This document shows positions 1 through 7,266 of a stretch of DNA of 10,791 nt, piece by piece. Positions within the stretch are counted from its first letter, which is position 1; the number at the start of each line of letters is the position of its first letter. Position numbers and translations under genes: made by a program. The notes beneath the pieces were generated by a model, which was not told the origin of the DNA, ran no database searches, and saw only the letters and a program-made list of their open reading frames with translations. The stretch comes from Podila epigama (taxonomy: Eukaryota > Mortierellomycota > Mortierellomycetes > Mortierellales > Mortierellaceae): positions 7,022 through 17,812 of the forward strand of contig JAAAVE010000504.1 in the NCBI GenBank assembly GCA_015679605.1. The letters are read 5' to 3'.

Positions 1-96
1 TCCTTCTCTTCCTTCCTCGAATCATTGACACTAACTCCTGGCCCCGAACATGAACGCTCACACACACACACAAAAAAAAAACACCAACAATAACAG
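1..96 (+). other. 3' part of the last SER2 intron
   Basis: The conserved phosphoserine phosphatase reading frame begins right after an AG at 95-96 (context AATAACAG|GAA), so the sequence to its left is read as intron. A good CTAAC branch-like site lies at 31-35, and CTCAC at 57-61 is closer to the acceptor. The intron holds a (CA)7 run at 59-72 followed by an A tract to 81. The donor site and all earlier exons lie outside the window. Confidence 0.75.
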
Positions 97-666
97 GAAA
101 TCACAGAGGCTGCTATGAATGGTGAGATCGACTTTAAAGAGTCACTCAAGCGTCGCGTGGCATTGCTCAAGGGTACACCGGTCACTGTTCTGGACACGGT
201 GCGAGAACAATTGACTTTTACTGAGGATGCATTGTATTTGTGCAAGGCACTCAAAAAGATTGGATTCAAGCTGGCTGTGATCTCGGGAGGCTTCATGCCC
301 TTGGCACTGCACGTCAAGAACATCTTGGGATTGGATTACGCTTTTGCGAACCAGCTCAAGGTCTCGCCTGATGGCTTGTACCTGACTGGAGAGACCGTTG
401 GCCCCATTGTGTCGGGCGAGCGTAAAGCAGAGCTGTTGGAGGTGATTGCACAGGCCGAGTCTGTCACCTTGGACCAAGTCATTGCTGTCGGTGATGGTGC
501 CAACGACCTCTGGATGTTGGCCAAGGCCGGTCTGGGCATCGCCTTCAACGCCAAGCCTCGTGTCCAACAAAAGGCTCGCGCGCGTATCAACCAAAAGAGT
601 CTAAAGTATGTTCTTTATCTCCTCGGATACGAAGACGCCGAGATTCGCCAGTTGGCCAACTCTTAA
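97..666 (+). CDS. SER2: Phosphoserine phosphatase, C-terminal exon (partial)
   Basis: This enzyme removes phosphate from L-phosphoserine, the last step of the phosphorylated serine pathway in the cytosol. The 189 visible residues start EITEAAMNGEIDFKESLKRR, the cap region typical of SerB/SER2. HAD motif II is VISGGF (Ser at 283-285). The motif III lysine is in GERKAE (424-426). Motif IV is AVGDGANDLWM, with metal-binding aspartates at 493-495 and 505-507. The nucleophile motif I (DxDxT) and any N-terminal ACT-like domain must be in exons left of the window. An ATG at 115 is not the start, because the family match runs through six upstream codons to the splice acceptor at 96. The gene ends with TAA at 664-666 and is convergent with the RecQ gene. 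I see no break or missing catalytic residue in this part. The family call is firm; the symbol follows the yeast name. Confidence 0.93.
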   Translation, partial: EITEAAMNGEIDFKESLKRRVALLKGTPVTVLDTVREQLTFTEDALYLCKALKKIGFKLAVISGGFMPLALHVKNILGLDYAFANQLKVSPDGLYLTGETVGPIVSGERKAELLEVIAQAESVTLDQVIAVGDGANDLWMLAKAGLGIAFNAKPRVQQKARARINQKSLKYVLYLLGYEDAEIRQLANS

Positions 667-784
667 GTCTCCCTTTCAATGTTGTAGTTTTGTGACCATT
701 GAGTTATTAGAAATATATATTATTATTTACAGCAATGGACTCTATTGTCAAGTCAAGTCAAGTCAATCAAAGGCTCCCAAAAGC
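667..784. terminator. Shared 3' region between convergent SER2 and RecQ
   Basis: Only 118 bp separate the two stop codons, so both 3' UTRs and poly(A) sites must lie here or overlap the neighbouring coding sequence. An AT-rich block at about 706-729 has AAATATATAT on the plus strand and AATAATAATATATATT on the minus strand, so it could serve as a positioning element for either transcript. No exact AATAAA was seen on the plus strand. This is inferred from composition and position. Confidence 0.45.
747..766. repeat. (GTCAA)4 pentanucleotide tandem repeat
   Basis: Four exact copies of GTCAA at 747-751, 752-756, 757-761 and 762-766 sit just downstream of the RecQ stop codon. It is a short simple repeat in the convergent spacer and is probably length-polymorphic. 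No function can be assigned. Confidence 0.85.
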
Positions 785-3700
785 TCAAAAGCGTGCTCGC
801 TTGCGGCTGGCCTGCGGTGGCTCGTGCTCATCAGAATCATAGACATAGTTCTCGGAGGCATCGTAATACTCTTGGTCTTCATCGTCATCCGACACATAGA
901 CATTGCCCCTTCCACCACCTGCACCAGTGCTCTTGCCGATGCCAGTACTACTACCACTCTCCTTGTTGTTGCCATTGATGTATCCTTTTGACCAGCCGTT
1001 ATTGGTATTGTTGTTGCTGTTGGTAAAGTTACTTTTTCTAGCGCCATTATTGTTCATAGTGTTTGGCAAGGGGTCTGCAGCATAGCGAGCCAGACTCGTC
1101 CGAAAGCTGGTTTTGCTAGCAGGGTCATCGCCATCAAGGATCTCGACCTGATTCAAAAAATCATTATAGTTCTCAAACTCGTCATCCTCAATCGCGTCGT
1201 CTTCCCACGCTTCTTTACCAAAGTCGTCTCCCGCAATCTCGTCCGACACATTGCCTGAAAAGTCATTATCCACTTTGCTCTTGGCCTTCTTTCGGGATTT
1301 AGCGGGCCCTGTGGTTGACTTTGATGTCTTGGATGCTGTTGTCTTTGCCTTTTTGTTTGATGTATCCTACAAAACGAATAAGAAAAAGGTAATGAAAACA
1401 GAATTAGATAAACTATTCCTTGCCTTCTCACTCATCTTCTTTTGGTATGCATTTTCGAAAGCAAAAAAAAAAAAAAAAACCTTACCCCTCTCGCAAATTG
1501 CATCTTGATGGGTGTTGTGCCGTTCATAACTGCACAGGCTTCACGGCTAAGGTACACATAGCTTGCAAATCCTTGTCCATTCAGTTCTGCTCGCTCCTCG
1601 AGTACCTTCTTATGAATCAGCAAATGGCCAAGACGCTCCGCATCTGTTCGAGACCATTGCTTGCCCATTCCATGCCCTTGCAGCTTATCATGTCGACATT
1701 CCACAATCCGTTTATGTTTCGAACCTCGAAAGACATCCACAAAGTGCAGAAGCGTGAACCGACCCACCTCGTTCCGAGAGGTGTAGTTCATCAAGTTCAT
1801 CCGCGTACTTGGATCTTCGCGGTATACAATCTGTCGCACAAGATTGATCATCGCCTTGGCCTCTGTAGACACATCCTTTAGCTCATGCGTCTGCGCTCGT
1901 CGGCAGTTGTCACACGTGTTGGCACAGGCTTGCGCCGTAAAGTACTCGCCAAAGTAACTCAGCACCTGCGCACGCCGACAGTCCATCGTGTTTTCACAGT
2001 ACATGACCATCTGCTGGAGGTTGTCCCGCTGTCTCTGCTTCTGCTCCAAGCTGCCTTCACCCTGACTGATCATGAAATCAATCGTCATCTTGTCACGATA
2101 GTTATAGAATAAAATACAATGCGAGTGGTCCCCATCTCGCCCTGCACGGCCTGTTTCTTGATAATAACCCTCAAGCGACTGCGGTAAAGAATGATGGATA
2201 ACAAATCGCACATTAGCCTTGTCGATACCCATGCCAAACGCAACCGTCGCCACGATAATCTGCGTGTCATCATCCTGCCACGACTTTTGAATCGCCACTC
2301 TGTCCGACTTGTGCATCCCTGCATGATAGTGTTGCGCACGAAGACCGTACTCGTTTCTCAGTTTATCTGCCATCTCCTCACAAGCACGTTTGCTGGTGCA
2401 GTAAATGATACCACAGGCTCCCGGAAAGCTGGCATTGATAAAGGCGTTGATATCAGCATAGATCTGAGCAGTCTTGGGGCGGACTTCGTAGTAAAGGTTC
2501 CGTCGGTTGAACGATTGCTTGATGACCAAACAATCCTGCATTCCCAAGTGATGCAGAACATCTTGTTGAACCTTGGCATTGGCCGTGGCCGTCAAGGCCA
2601 TCAGCGGGACACCCGGGTAGTTGAACTTTAGCTGTCTCAATTGCTTGTAGTCTGGTCGGAAATCGTGGCCCCACTGACTCAAACAATGCGCCTCGTCAAT
2701 GACGAACCGTGCAAGCAATCCTCGGCCATGGAGACGTTTCAAAGCCGTCTGGAATTGCACGCTCTTGGACAGCATCTCTGGCGTGAGATAGAGTAGTTTC
2801 GTCATGATTTCATCTGCCTCAAACTGGCCATAAATAAACTTTCTTGCACTAGCATCAGAGTCTCCTGTCAAGACAATCGCTGGGATACCTTTGCGGACTA
2901 GGTGCATCACTTGATCATGCATCAAGCTCAGCAACGGGGAAATCACAATCGTCACACCACTCGGCATGGGATTGCTCTCTGACCCACTTCCCACAAGAGC
3001 TGGAAGTTGGTAACACAGACTCTTTCCGCCACCTGTAGGCATCAACACGAAAACATCTTTGCCTGCAAGGGTCGCATTGATGGCCGCCAGTTGGTTTGTC
3101 CGGAACTCGCGCAGATTGAAAGCCCCTCGCAGGGCTTTCATAACTCGGCTCGACCAAGAGTAGGACGTCACCTCCTTGTTTGAAGGTGAGGATGATCTAG
3201 AAGAACTACCTGCTGCGGCAACAGTCATTGAATTGATTGTGCGATGAACAGCGGTTGTGGTCATTGAGCCGGATGTGGTGATTGTTGAAGATGAAGTTGT
3301 ACTGTTGTGGTTATTGGTGTAGTGTGTCTGAGCAAGTGGCGAGCCTCGGCCGTCATAGTTACTACTACTGCGGCTGTCGCGTACACTACTGTGCATGTTC
3401 TCATTTGATCGGCTTTCGGTAAACGAGGTCAGCGTTGTCTGCATAGCTCCTGCAACAGAGGTGGGAGTTTGACGAGTCAGGTTGCCCGACATGGTGTTAC
3501 CAAATGTCGTTGTAACCTGTTGTGTTGTCTTGGATTGAGTCATGGCACTGTTTTTCTCCGCCTTTCTCTTTGCCTCGAGTCGTGGTTGAAGGGCATTGAT
3601 AGTCTCTATGATAGCTCTCCGCTCTTTCTTAAGTTCTAATGTACAGAGTTCCATGTCCTCGCGATCCATGATTTCATCTCCAAGGCGCCGTTTTTCCTCA

Positions 3701-4745
3701 ATGGCCGATTGAAGCATGACTTCAAGCTCCTCAATGCTCGTGTTATCTGTCGTCATGTCTGCTGTTGACTCAGAGGGTGGGAATGGATTTGTAGTAGTTG
3801 GTTCGACTGTGCGGGAGCCGGTGTTGGAGAGGGTGGTCTTTGCCTGTGCACCCTTTACTTGCTATGAACATCAAGGAATATATAAGTGTCGGCAATTATA
3901 TGCGAGGACCAACATGGTGCGCACAAAAGGAACAGGACATAAATGAATAGCACGACTTACATTGGCCTCTGCTTCCATTTGGTCAAGGATCCTGTATTCA
4001 TCAGCATACTCATCAAAGTTGTCATCAGGAATGTCGTAATCCAAGTCTGTGTTGGTCACCTTGTTTGCAGGTACCACGCTCGTGGGGACTGGAGTTGGGG
4101 AAGAGGTTGTGCGTCTGGGTGCTCGAAGCGATGTGATGTGGCTCGACTTTGGTGCAGTTGGTGGCGATAATCTGGGCACCGTTGATTCCCTTGTTCCAGT
4201 GGTGTTGTTTGAGGTATATTGCTGACCTACGGTTGCTCTGGAGGGGCCACGATTATTTGTATTGATGTTTGGAATGGATTCTGTCAGAGTTGGTCGACTT
4301 GTGCCTCCCCATCCGGAACTGCTCGATCCTCCTCCAATCTTGTATTCGCTCGTTCCTGGAGGTGTGCTCTACATTTCCAGTGAGATTGTGAATGTGTTAA
4401 GAGACAGAGAAATCAAAACCAGAAAAATTTGACTCCTTGAATGTAGTGTACCTGACGATTAGGTTGAGGTCGTGAACCCCCACTTGGTGCTGCTGGTTCC
4501 AAAGACTTTGTTGTTGTTGCCGTATAGATGGCGTCACTTGAGGTCAGTCCAAATTCATATTTCGATGGCGCTGCCATGGCCACAAGCTCCATGCTGCTCT
4601 TTGATGTGAGTGCATTATTTTCTTTGCCACCAACAGCTTGACTCCTGCTGTTTGGAGCGCGCAGACTAGATATCCCTGGAAACTTTTTGGCGACCGCTCG
4701 CCTCATTTCGTCCAGGTTGTTTCTGGATGACCGCGAGGATGCCAT
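785..4745 (-). CDS. SGS1: RecQ-family DNA helicase, BLM/Sgs1/Rqh1-like, without HRDC
   Basis: A 3'-5' ATP-dependent DNA helicase of the type that acts with Top3-Rmi1 in the nucleus to dissolve recombination intermediates. My model is join(785..1366,1486..3861,3961..4368,4452..4745) on the minus strand, 1219 aa, with all three introns in phase 0. The start ATG at 4745 has a strong context (GACACCATGG). Residues 1-about 460 are Ser/Thr-rich, with an acidic patch (DLDYDIPDDNFDEYADE) and a charged helix at about 276-337. The helicase core follows: Walker A TGGGKS (Lys514), Ia VISPLLSLMHDQ, DEAH at 623-626, III ALTATA, V ATVAFGMGIDK and VI QETGRAGRDG (802-811). The RecQ zinc-binding domain has Cys862, 880, 884 and 887. 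A winged-helix RQC domain spans about 897-1014. The last exon is acidic with basic clusters (KSRKKAKSK, RKRAR), likely nuclear localisation signals. No HRDC domain is visible, so strict SGS1 orthology is not proven. Confidence 0.9.
1367..1485 (-). other. RecQ intron 3 (119 bp, phase 0) with U17 tract
   Basis: The donor is AGAGGG|GTAAGG (GT at 1485-1484) and the acceptor is TTTTGTAG|GAT (AG at 1368-1367). A CTAAT branch-like site lies at 1407-1403. Directly after the donor hexamer the transcript carries a run of 17 U residues (1479-1463). Splicing joins the RQC domain to the acidic, lysine-rich tail. Confidence 0.85.
3862..3960 (-). other. RecQ intron 2 (99 bp, phase 0)
   Basis: The donor GTAAGT is at 3960-3955, after the codons for EAEAN. 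The acceptor TTCATAG|CAA has AG at 3863-3862. The downstream frame runs 35 codons from 3861 into the first internal ATG at 3756 without a stop. Splicing therefore joins the acidic N-terminal region to the helicase exon. Confidence 0.85.
4369..4451 (-). other. RecQ intron 1 (83 bp, phase 0)
   Basis: The donor is CAG|GTACAC (GT at 4451-4450) and the acceptor is AATGTAG|AGC (AG at 4370-4369). A CTTAAC branch-like site lies on the minus strand at 4402-4397, about 28 bases before the acceptor. The reading frame stays open on both sides, with 98 codons before and 136 after. Confidence 0.85.
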
Positions 4746-4773
4746 GGTGTCCCTTCTTATTGTTGGAAGGAGT

Positions 4774-4797
4774 GAATGTGGTCAAGAATGTGGTCAA
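4774..4797. repeat. 12-bp direct repeat, two exact copies
   Basis: GAATGTGGTCAA occurs at 4774-4785 and again at 4786-4797, followed by a partial third unit (GAATATGG) to about 4805. It lies 29-60 bp upstream of the RecQ start codon, probably in its leader or core promoter. It could be a paired protein-binding site or a simple duplication. Confidence 0.9.
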
Positions 4798-4883
4798 GAA
4801 TATGGAAGTGGCGTTACTGCAAGATTCGCAAGAGAGCTTGATCGAGTGTACCTTCAAATAAAAACGTGAAGTTCATGTCAGAT

Positions 4884-4889
4884 CACGTG
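4884..4889. promoter_or_regulatory. CACGTG E-box
   Basis: A palindromic CACGTG in the context GATCACGTGGT lies near the middle of the divergent promoter. In fungi this core is bound by bHLH factors such as Cbf1 or Pho4. Binding here is inferred from the motif only. Confidence 0.4.
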
Positions 4890-4922
4890 GTATCCTTGCA
4901 GCACCTTATTTTTGCTGGAAAG

Positions 4923-4951
4923 AGTGGCCTCTTGTGATTGGTCAACATTGG
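4923..4951 (-). promoter_or_regulatory. Paired CCAAT boxes and ERSE-like element
   Basis: Two CCAAT boxes read on the minus strand, at 4951-4947 and 4941-4937, start 10 bp apart, about one helical turn. The second is followed by exactly nine bases and then CCACT (4927-4923). This gives CCAAT-N9-CCACT, one base from the metazoan ER stress response element CCAAT-N9-CCACG. CCAAT is the known site of the Hap2/3/5 (NF-Y) complex. The ER-stress reading is speculative, since fungi usually signal through Hac1. Confidence 0.4.
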
Positions 4952-5001
4952 AAAATGGCACAAAAACAGCCAACGAGCTTCGAGGAATGAATTCGCGCTC
5001 A

Positions 5002-5168
5002 CTTTTTTTTTTCTTTCGTTCTTTGAGCTCTGTCCGCGTTTTCCTTTTTTCTTTTCTTTCTTTTTCCTTCATCATCATCTTCATCCACCTCCATCCCACC
5101 TTTTTTTCTCCTCCCCTCCTCCCTCCTCTCCCCCCTTTTGCCCCGTTCCCATCCGCCTTTTTGTCGAT
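5002..5168 (+). promoter_or_regulatory. Pyrimidine-rich SEC61 leader and core promoter
   Basis: From the T10 run starting at 5003 up to the SEC61 ATG at 5169, the plus strand is overwhelmingly C and T, with nearly pure CT stretches at 5040-5069 and 5095-5138. Such CT blocks mark transcription start regions of strongly expressed fungal genes. The exact start site cannot be placed from sequence. Confidence 0.5.
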
Positions 5169-7067
5169 ATGGGTGGTAAGTATCCCATGTTCTTGCAGTC
5201 ATCATCGATCCATGGTCTCACGCATCGCACCACGTCGAGCAATCAATCATCTGGGATGCAAGATCTCGTTTCAGTTTAGTTGTTTATCGAAACATTACAA
5301 CAAGAAGCTTAATCGAGTACCAGTCAAAAAGAGAATCCTTTGAGGAAAGACCCATATTATTTTTTATTCAGGACAACAAGTGTGCATCTGGATGGACAAA
5401 ACTCGCTACTGGATCATCATCCGCCGTTCATCTTGTTTTCATCCTTTTTGAGAGTGCTAATCAACTCTTGTTTCGCTTATTATCATATAGTCCGTTTCCT
5501 GCACTTGATCCGGCCTTTTATGGCTGTGTTGCCCGAGATTGCTGCTCCTGAGCGCAAGGTAACCGACCAGACCAATCAATCAAAATCAATCGATCGTGCG
5601 ATATATATGTCGATTGTAGCATAAGGGGGCACTGGAATAGGATTTGTGTTATTGACTCGAATCGAATCTCACATATCTTCTGCATTGGTTGACAATGGTG
5701 GTCATTGAATACATTAGATTCCTTTCAGGCAAAAGGTTCTCTGGACTGCCGTCACTTTGTTCATTTTCTTGGTCTGCTCTCAAGTCCCTCTTTACGGTAT
5801 TATGTCGTCTGACTCCTCCGATCCCCTTTACTGGATGCGTGCCATCCTCGCCTCCAACCGTGGTACTCTGATGGAGCTCGGAATCACCCCTGTTGTCACC
5901 TCTGGTATGTTCATGCAGTTGTTGGCTGGTGCCAACTTGATCGAGGTCGATTACAGCCTCAAGGAGGATCGCTCCCTTTTCAACGGCGCCCAAAAGTTGT
6001 TTGCTGTCATTATCGCTTTCGGTCAGGCCACTGTCTCGGTTATGAACGGATTGTACGGACCTCCTTCGGAGCTCGGTGCTGGAATTTGCTTGCTCTTGAT
6101 CCTCCAGCTCGTTGTTGCTGGTGTCATTGTCGTTCTTTTGGACGAGCTCTTGCAGAAGGGCTACGGTCTCGGATCCGGTATTTCGCTCTTCATCGCCACC
6201 AACGTTTGCGAGACCATCCTTTGGAAGGCTTTGAGCCCCACCACCTACAACGTCGGCAACGGCCCCGAGTTCGAGGGTGCCCTCATTGCCCTCTTCCACC
6301 TCCTCTTCACTCGCTCCAACAAGTCGCGTGCTCTTAAGGAGGCCTTTTACCGCGACAGCCTTCCCAACGTCATGAACTTGTTGGCTACCGTCTTGATCTT
6401 TGGCATTGTCATCTACCTCCAGGGCTTCCGTGTCGAGCTCCCCGTCAAGTCTTCCCGCTTCCGTGGCCAGCGCGGTACCTACCCCGTCAAGCTCTTCTAT
6501 ACCTCCAACATGCCCATCATGCTGCAGTCTGCCTTGACCTCGAACTTGTTCATGATCTCCCAGATGGTTTACAACCGCTTCCCTGAGAACATTCTTGTCC
6601 GCATCCTCGGTACCTGGAGCCCTTACCAAGGAACCAACCAGATGATTGCCTCTGGTGGTCTCGCTTACTACATCTCCCCTCCCCACAGCATTTCCGAGGC
6701 TCTGTTGGATCCCATCCACACTGTTGTCTACGTCACCTTTATGCTGTCTGCCTGCGCCCTCTTGTCCAAGACCTGGATTGAGGTCTCTGGCTCTTCTCCT
6801 CGTGATGTTGCCAAGCAGCTCAAGGACCAGAACATGGTCATGGCTGGTCACCGTGATGCTTCGATGTACAAGGAGTTGAAGCGCGTCATCCCCACCGCTG
6901 CTGCCTTTGGCGGTGCTGTTTTGGGTGCCGTCTCTGTTTTTGCCGATTTGATTGGCGCCATTGGCTCCGGCACCGGTATCTTGCTCTGCACCACCATCAT
7001 TTACCAGTACTGGGAGATGTTTGTCAAGGAGAGCATTGAGAACTCTGGTGATGCCCTTGCCTTCTAA
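5169..7067 (+). CDS. SEC61: Sec61 alpha, ER protein translocon channel subunit
   Basis: This is the pore-forming subunit of the heterotrimeric Sec61 channel, which moves nascent proteins into or across the ER membrane. My model is join(5169..5175,5491..5558,5718..7067), 474 aa, close to the usual 475-480. Exon 1 is ATGGGTG; spliced to TCCGT it gives [20 protein letters not shown], the standard N-terminus. Exon 3 resumes [15 protein letters not shown]. Family hallmarks follow: [36 protein letters not shown], ribosome-binding loop 6 ([17 protein letters not shown], about residues 270-290), [19 protein letters not shown], loop 8 ([19 protein letters not shown]) and [10 protein letters not shown], consistent with ten membrane helices. 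The first intron is phase 1 and the second phase 0. Codons are strongly C-ending, suggesting high expression and explaining a long open frame on the opposite strand. The ATG is preceded by the pyrimidine-rich leader. Confidence 0.97.
5176..5490 (+). other. SEC61 intron 1 (315 bp, phase 1)
   Basis: The donor GTAAGT is at 5176-5181, right after a 7-nt coding exon. The acceptor TCATATAG ends at 5490. A CTAAT branch-like site is at 5457-5461, about 29 bases before it. At 315 bp it is two to four times longer than every other intron in the window. I searched it by eye for snoRNA boxes or another coding exon and found none. Its place near the promoter is typical of first introns that enhance expression, but that is inference. 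Confidence 0.9.
5559..5717 (+). other. SEC61 intron 2 (159 bp, phase 0)
   Basis: The donor is CGCAAG|GTAACC (5559-5560), a weak match after GTAA. The acceptor is ACATTAG|ATT (AG at 5716-5717). The junction [14 protein letters not shown] matches the conserved Sec61 segment. A second AG at 5727-5728 (CCTTTCAG|GC), 11 nt downstream, has a better pyrimidine tract but would shift the frame. A TTGAC branch-like site is at 5688-5692. Confidence 0.85.
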
Positions 7068-7085
7068 GCAATCTCTTCTCTCATT

Positions 7086-7137
7086 CACACACACACTCTC
7101 TCATTCACTCTCTCTCTCTCTCACTCGCACACACCAC
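7086..7137. repeat. CA/CT microsatellite in SEC61 3' UTR
   Basis: An imperfect dinucleotide tract of CA and CT units starts 19 bp after the SEC61 stop codon. It includes (CA)6 near 7086-7096 and (CT)7 near 7109-7122. It is likely variable between strains. Confidence 0.85.
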
Positions 7138-7218
7138 AAATGCATGCCCCTCGATCGTCACCTTTTAGTTCTTGAACGAAATAGAATCCTTTCAATTCAC
7201 AATCATAATGTAATCCTC

Positions 7219-7235
7219 TTTTTTTTAAAAAAAAA
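7219..7235. repeat. T8A9 self-complementary tract
   Basis: Eight T (7219-7226) are followed at once by nine A (7227-7235). Both strands therefore read a T run followed by an A run. It sits between two convergent genes, so it may act as an efficiency element for poly(A) addition in both directions or as a nucleosome-excluding tract. Confidence 0.75.
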
Positions 7236-7266
7236 GTATGAATGCTTCAATTGCATTTTTATTAAC

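Larger units (their letters stand above)
4746..5168. promoter_or_regulatory. Divergent promoter between RecQ (-) and SEC61 (+)
   Basis: The 423 bp between the two start codons must hold both promoters and 5' leaders. The RecQ side has a 12-bp direct repeat (4774-4797). The centre has CACGTG (4884-4889) and two CCAAT boxes on the minus strand (4951-4947, 4941-4937). The SEC61 side is a long pyrimidine tract from 5002. No convincing TATA box was found for either gene. The region is read from gene layout and known motif shapes. Confidence 0.7.
7068..7266. terminator. Shared 3' region between convergent SEC61 and oxidoreductase
   Basis: The 199 bp between the stop codons hold a CA/CT microsatellite (7086-7137), an AT-rich part with AATCATAATGTAAT near 7200-7214, and the palindromic T8A9 tract at 7219-7235. 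The minus strand begins with AATAAA-like sequence (7264-7259 reads AATAAA), directly after the oxidoreductase stop. These probably direct poly(A) addition for both genes. Confidence 0.5.

Noticed and set aside
142-594. A 150-codon open frame antisense to the SER2 exon
   Set aside because: It is the complement of a well-supported catalytic exon, with no promoter, intron signals or recognisable motif.
4912-5343. Open frames in the pyrimidine tract and first SEC61 intron (143 and 113 codons)
   Set aside because: The peptides are mostly Phe, Ser, Leu and Pro from CT-rich DNA. The region is better explained as SEC61 core promoter, leader and intron.
5176-5490. An intron-encoded snoRNA in SEC61 intron 1
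   Set aside because: The length would allow one, but I could not find a C box (RUGAUGA) paired with a D box (CUGA) and a terminal stem, nor a convincing H/ACA layout.
5649-7094. A 481-codon open frame on the minus strand covering SEC61 exon 3
   Set aside because: It lies codon-on-codon opposite a certain, strongly C-biased coding exon, which removes stop codons from the complementary frame. The peptide is rich in Gly, Asp, Glu, Val and Asn, has no domain signature, runs across the SEC61 intron boundary and ends just beyond its stop. It is a codon-bias shadow.
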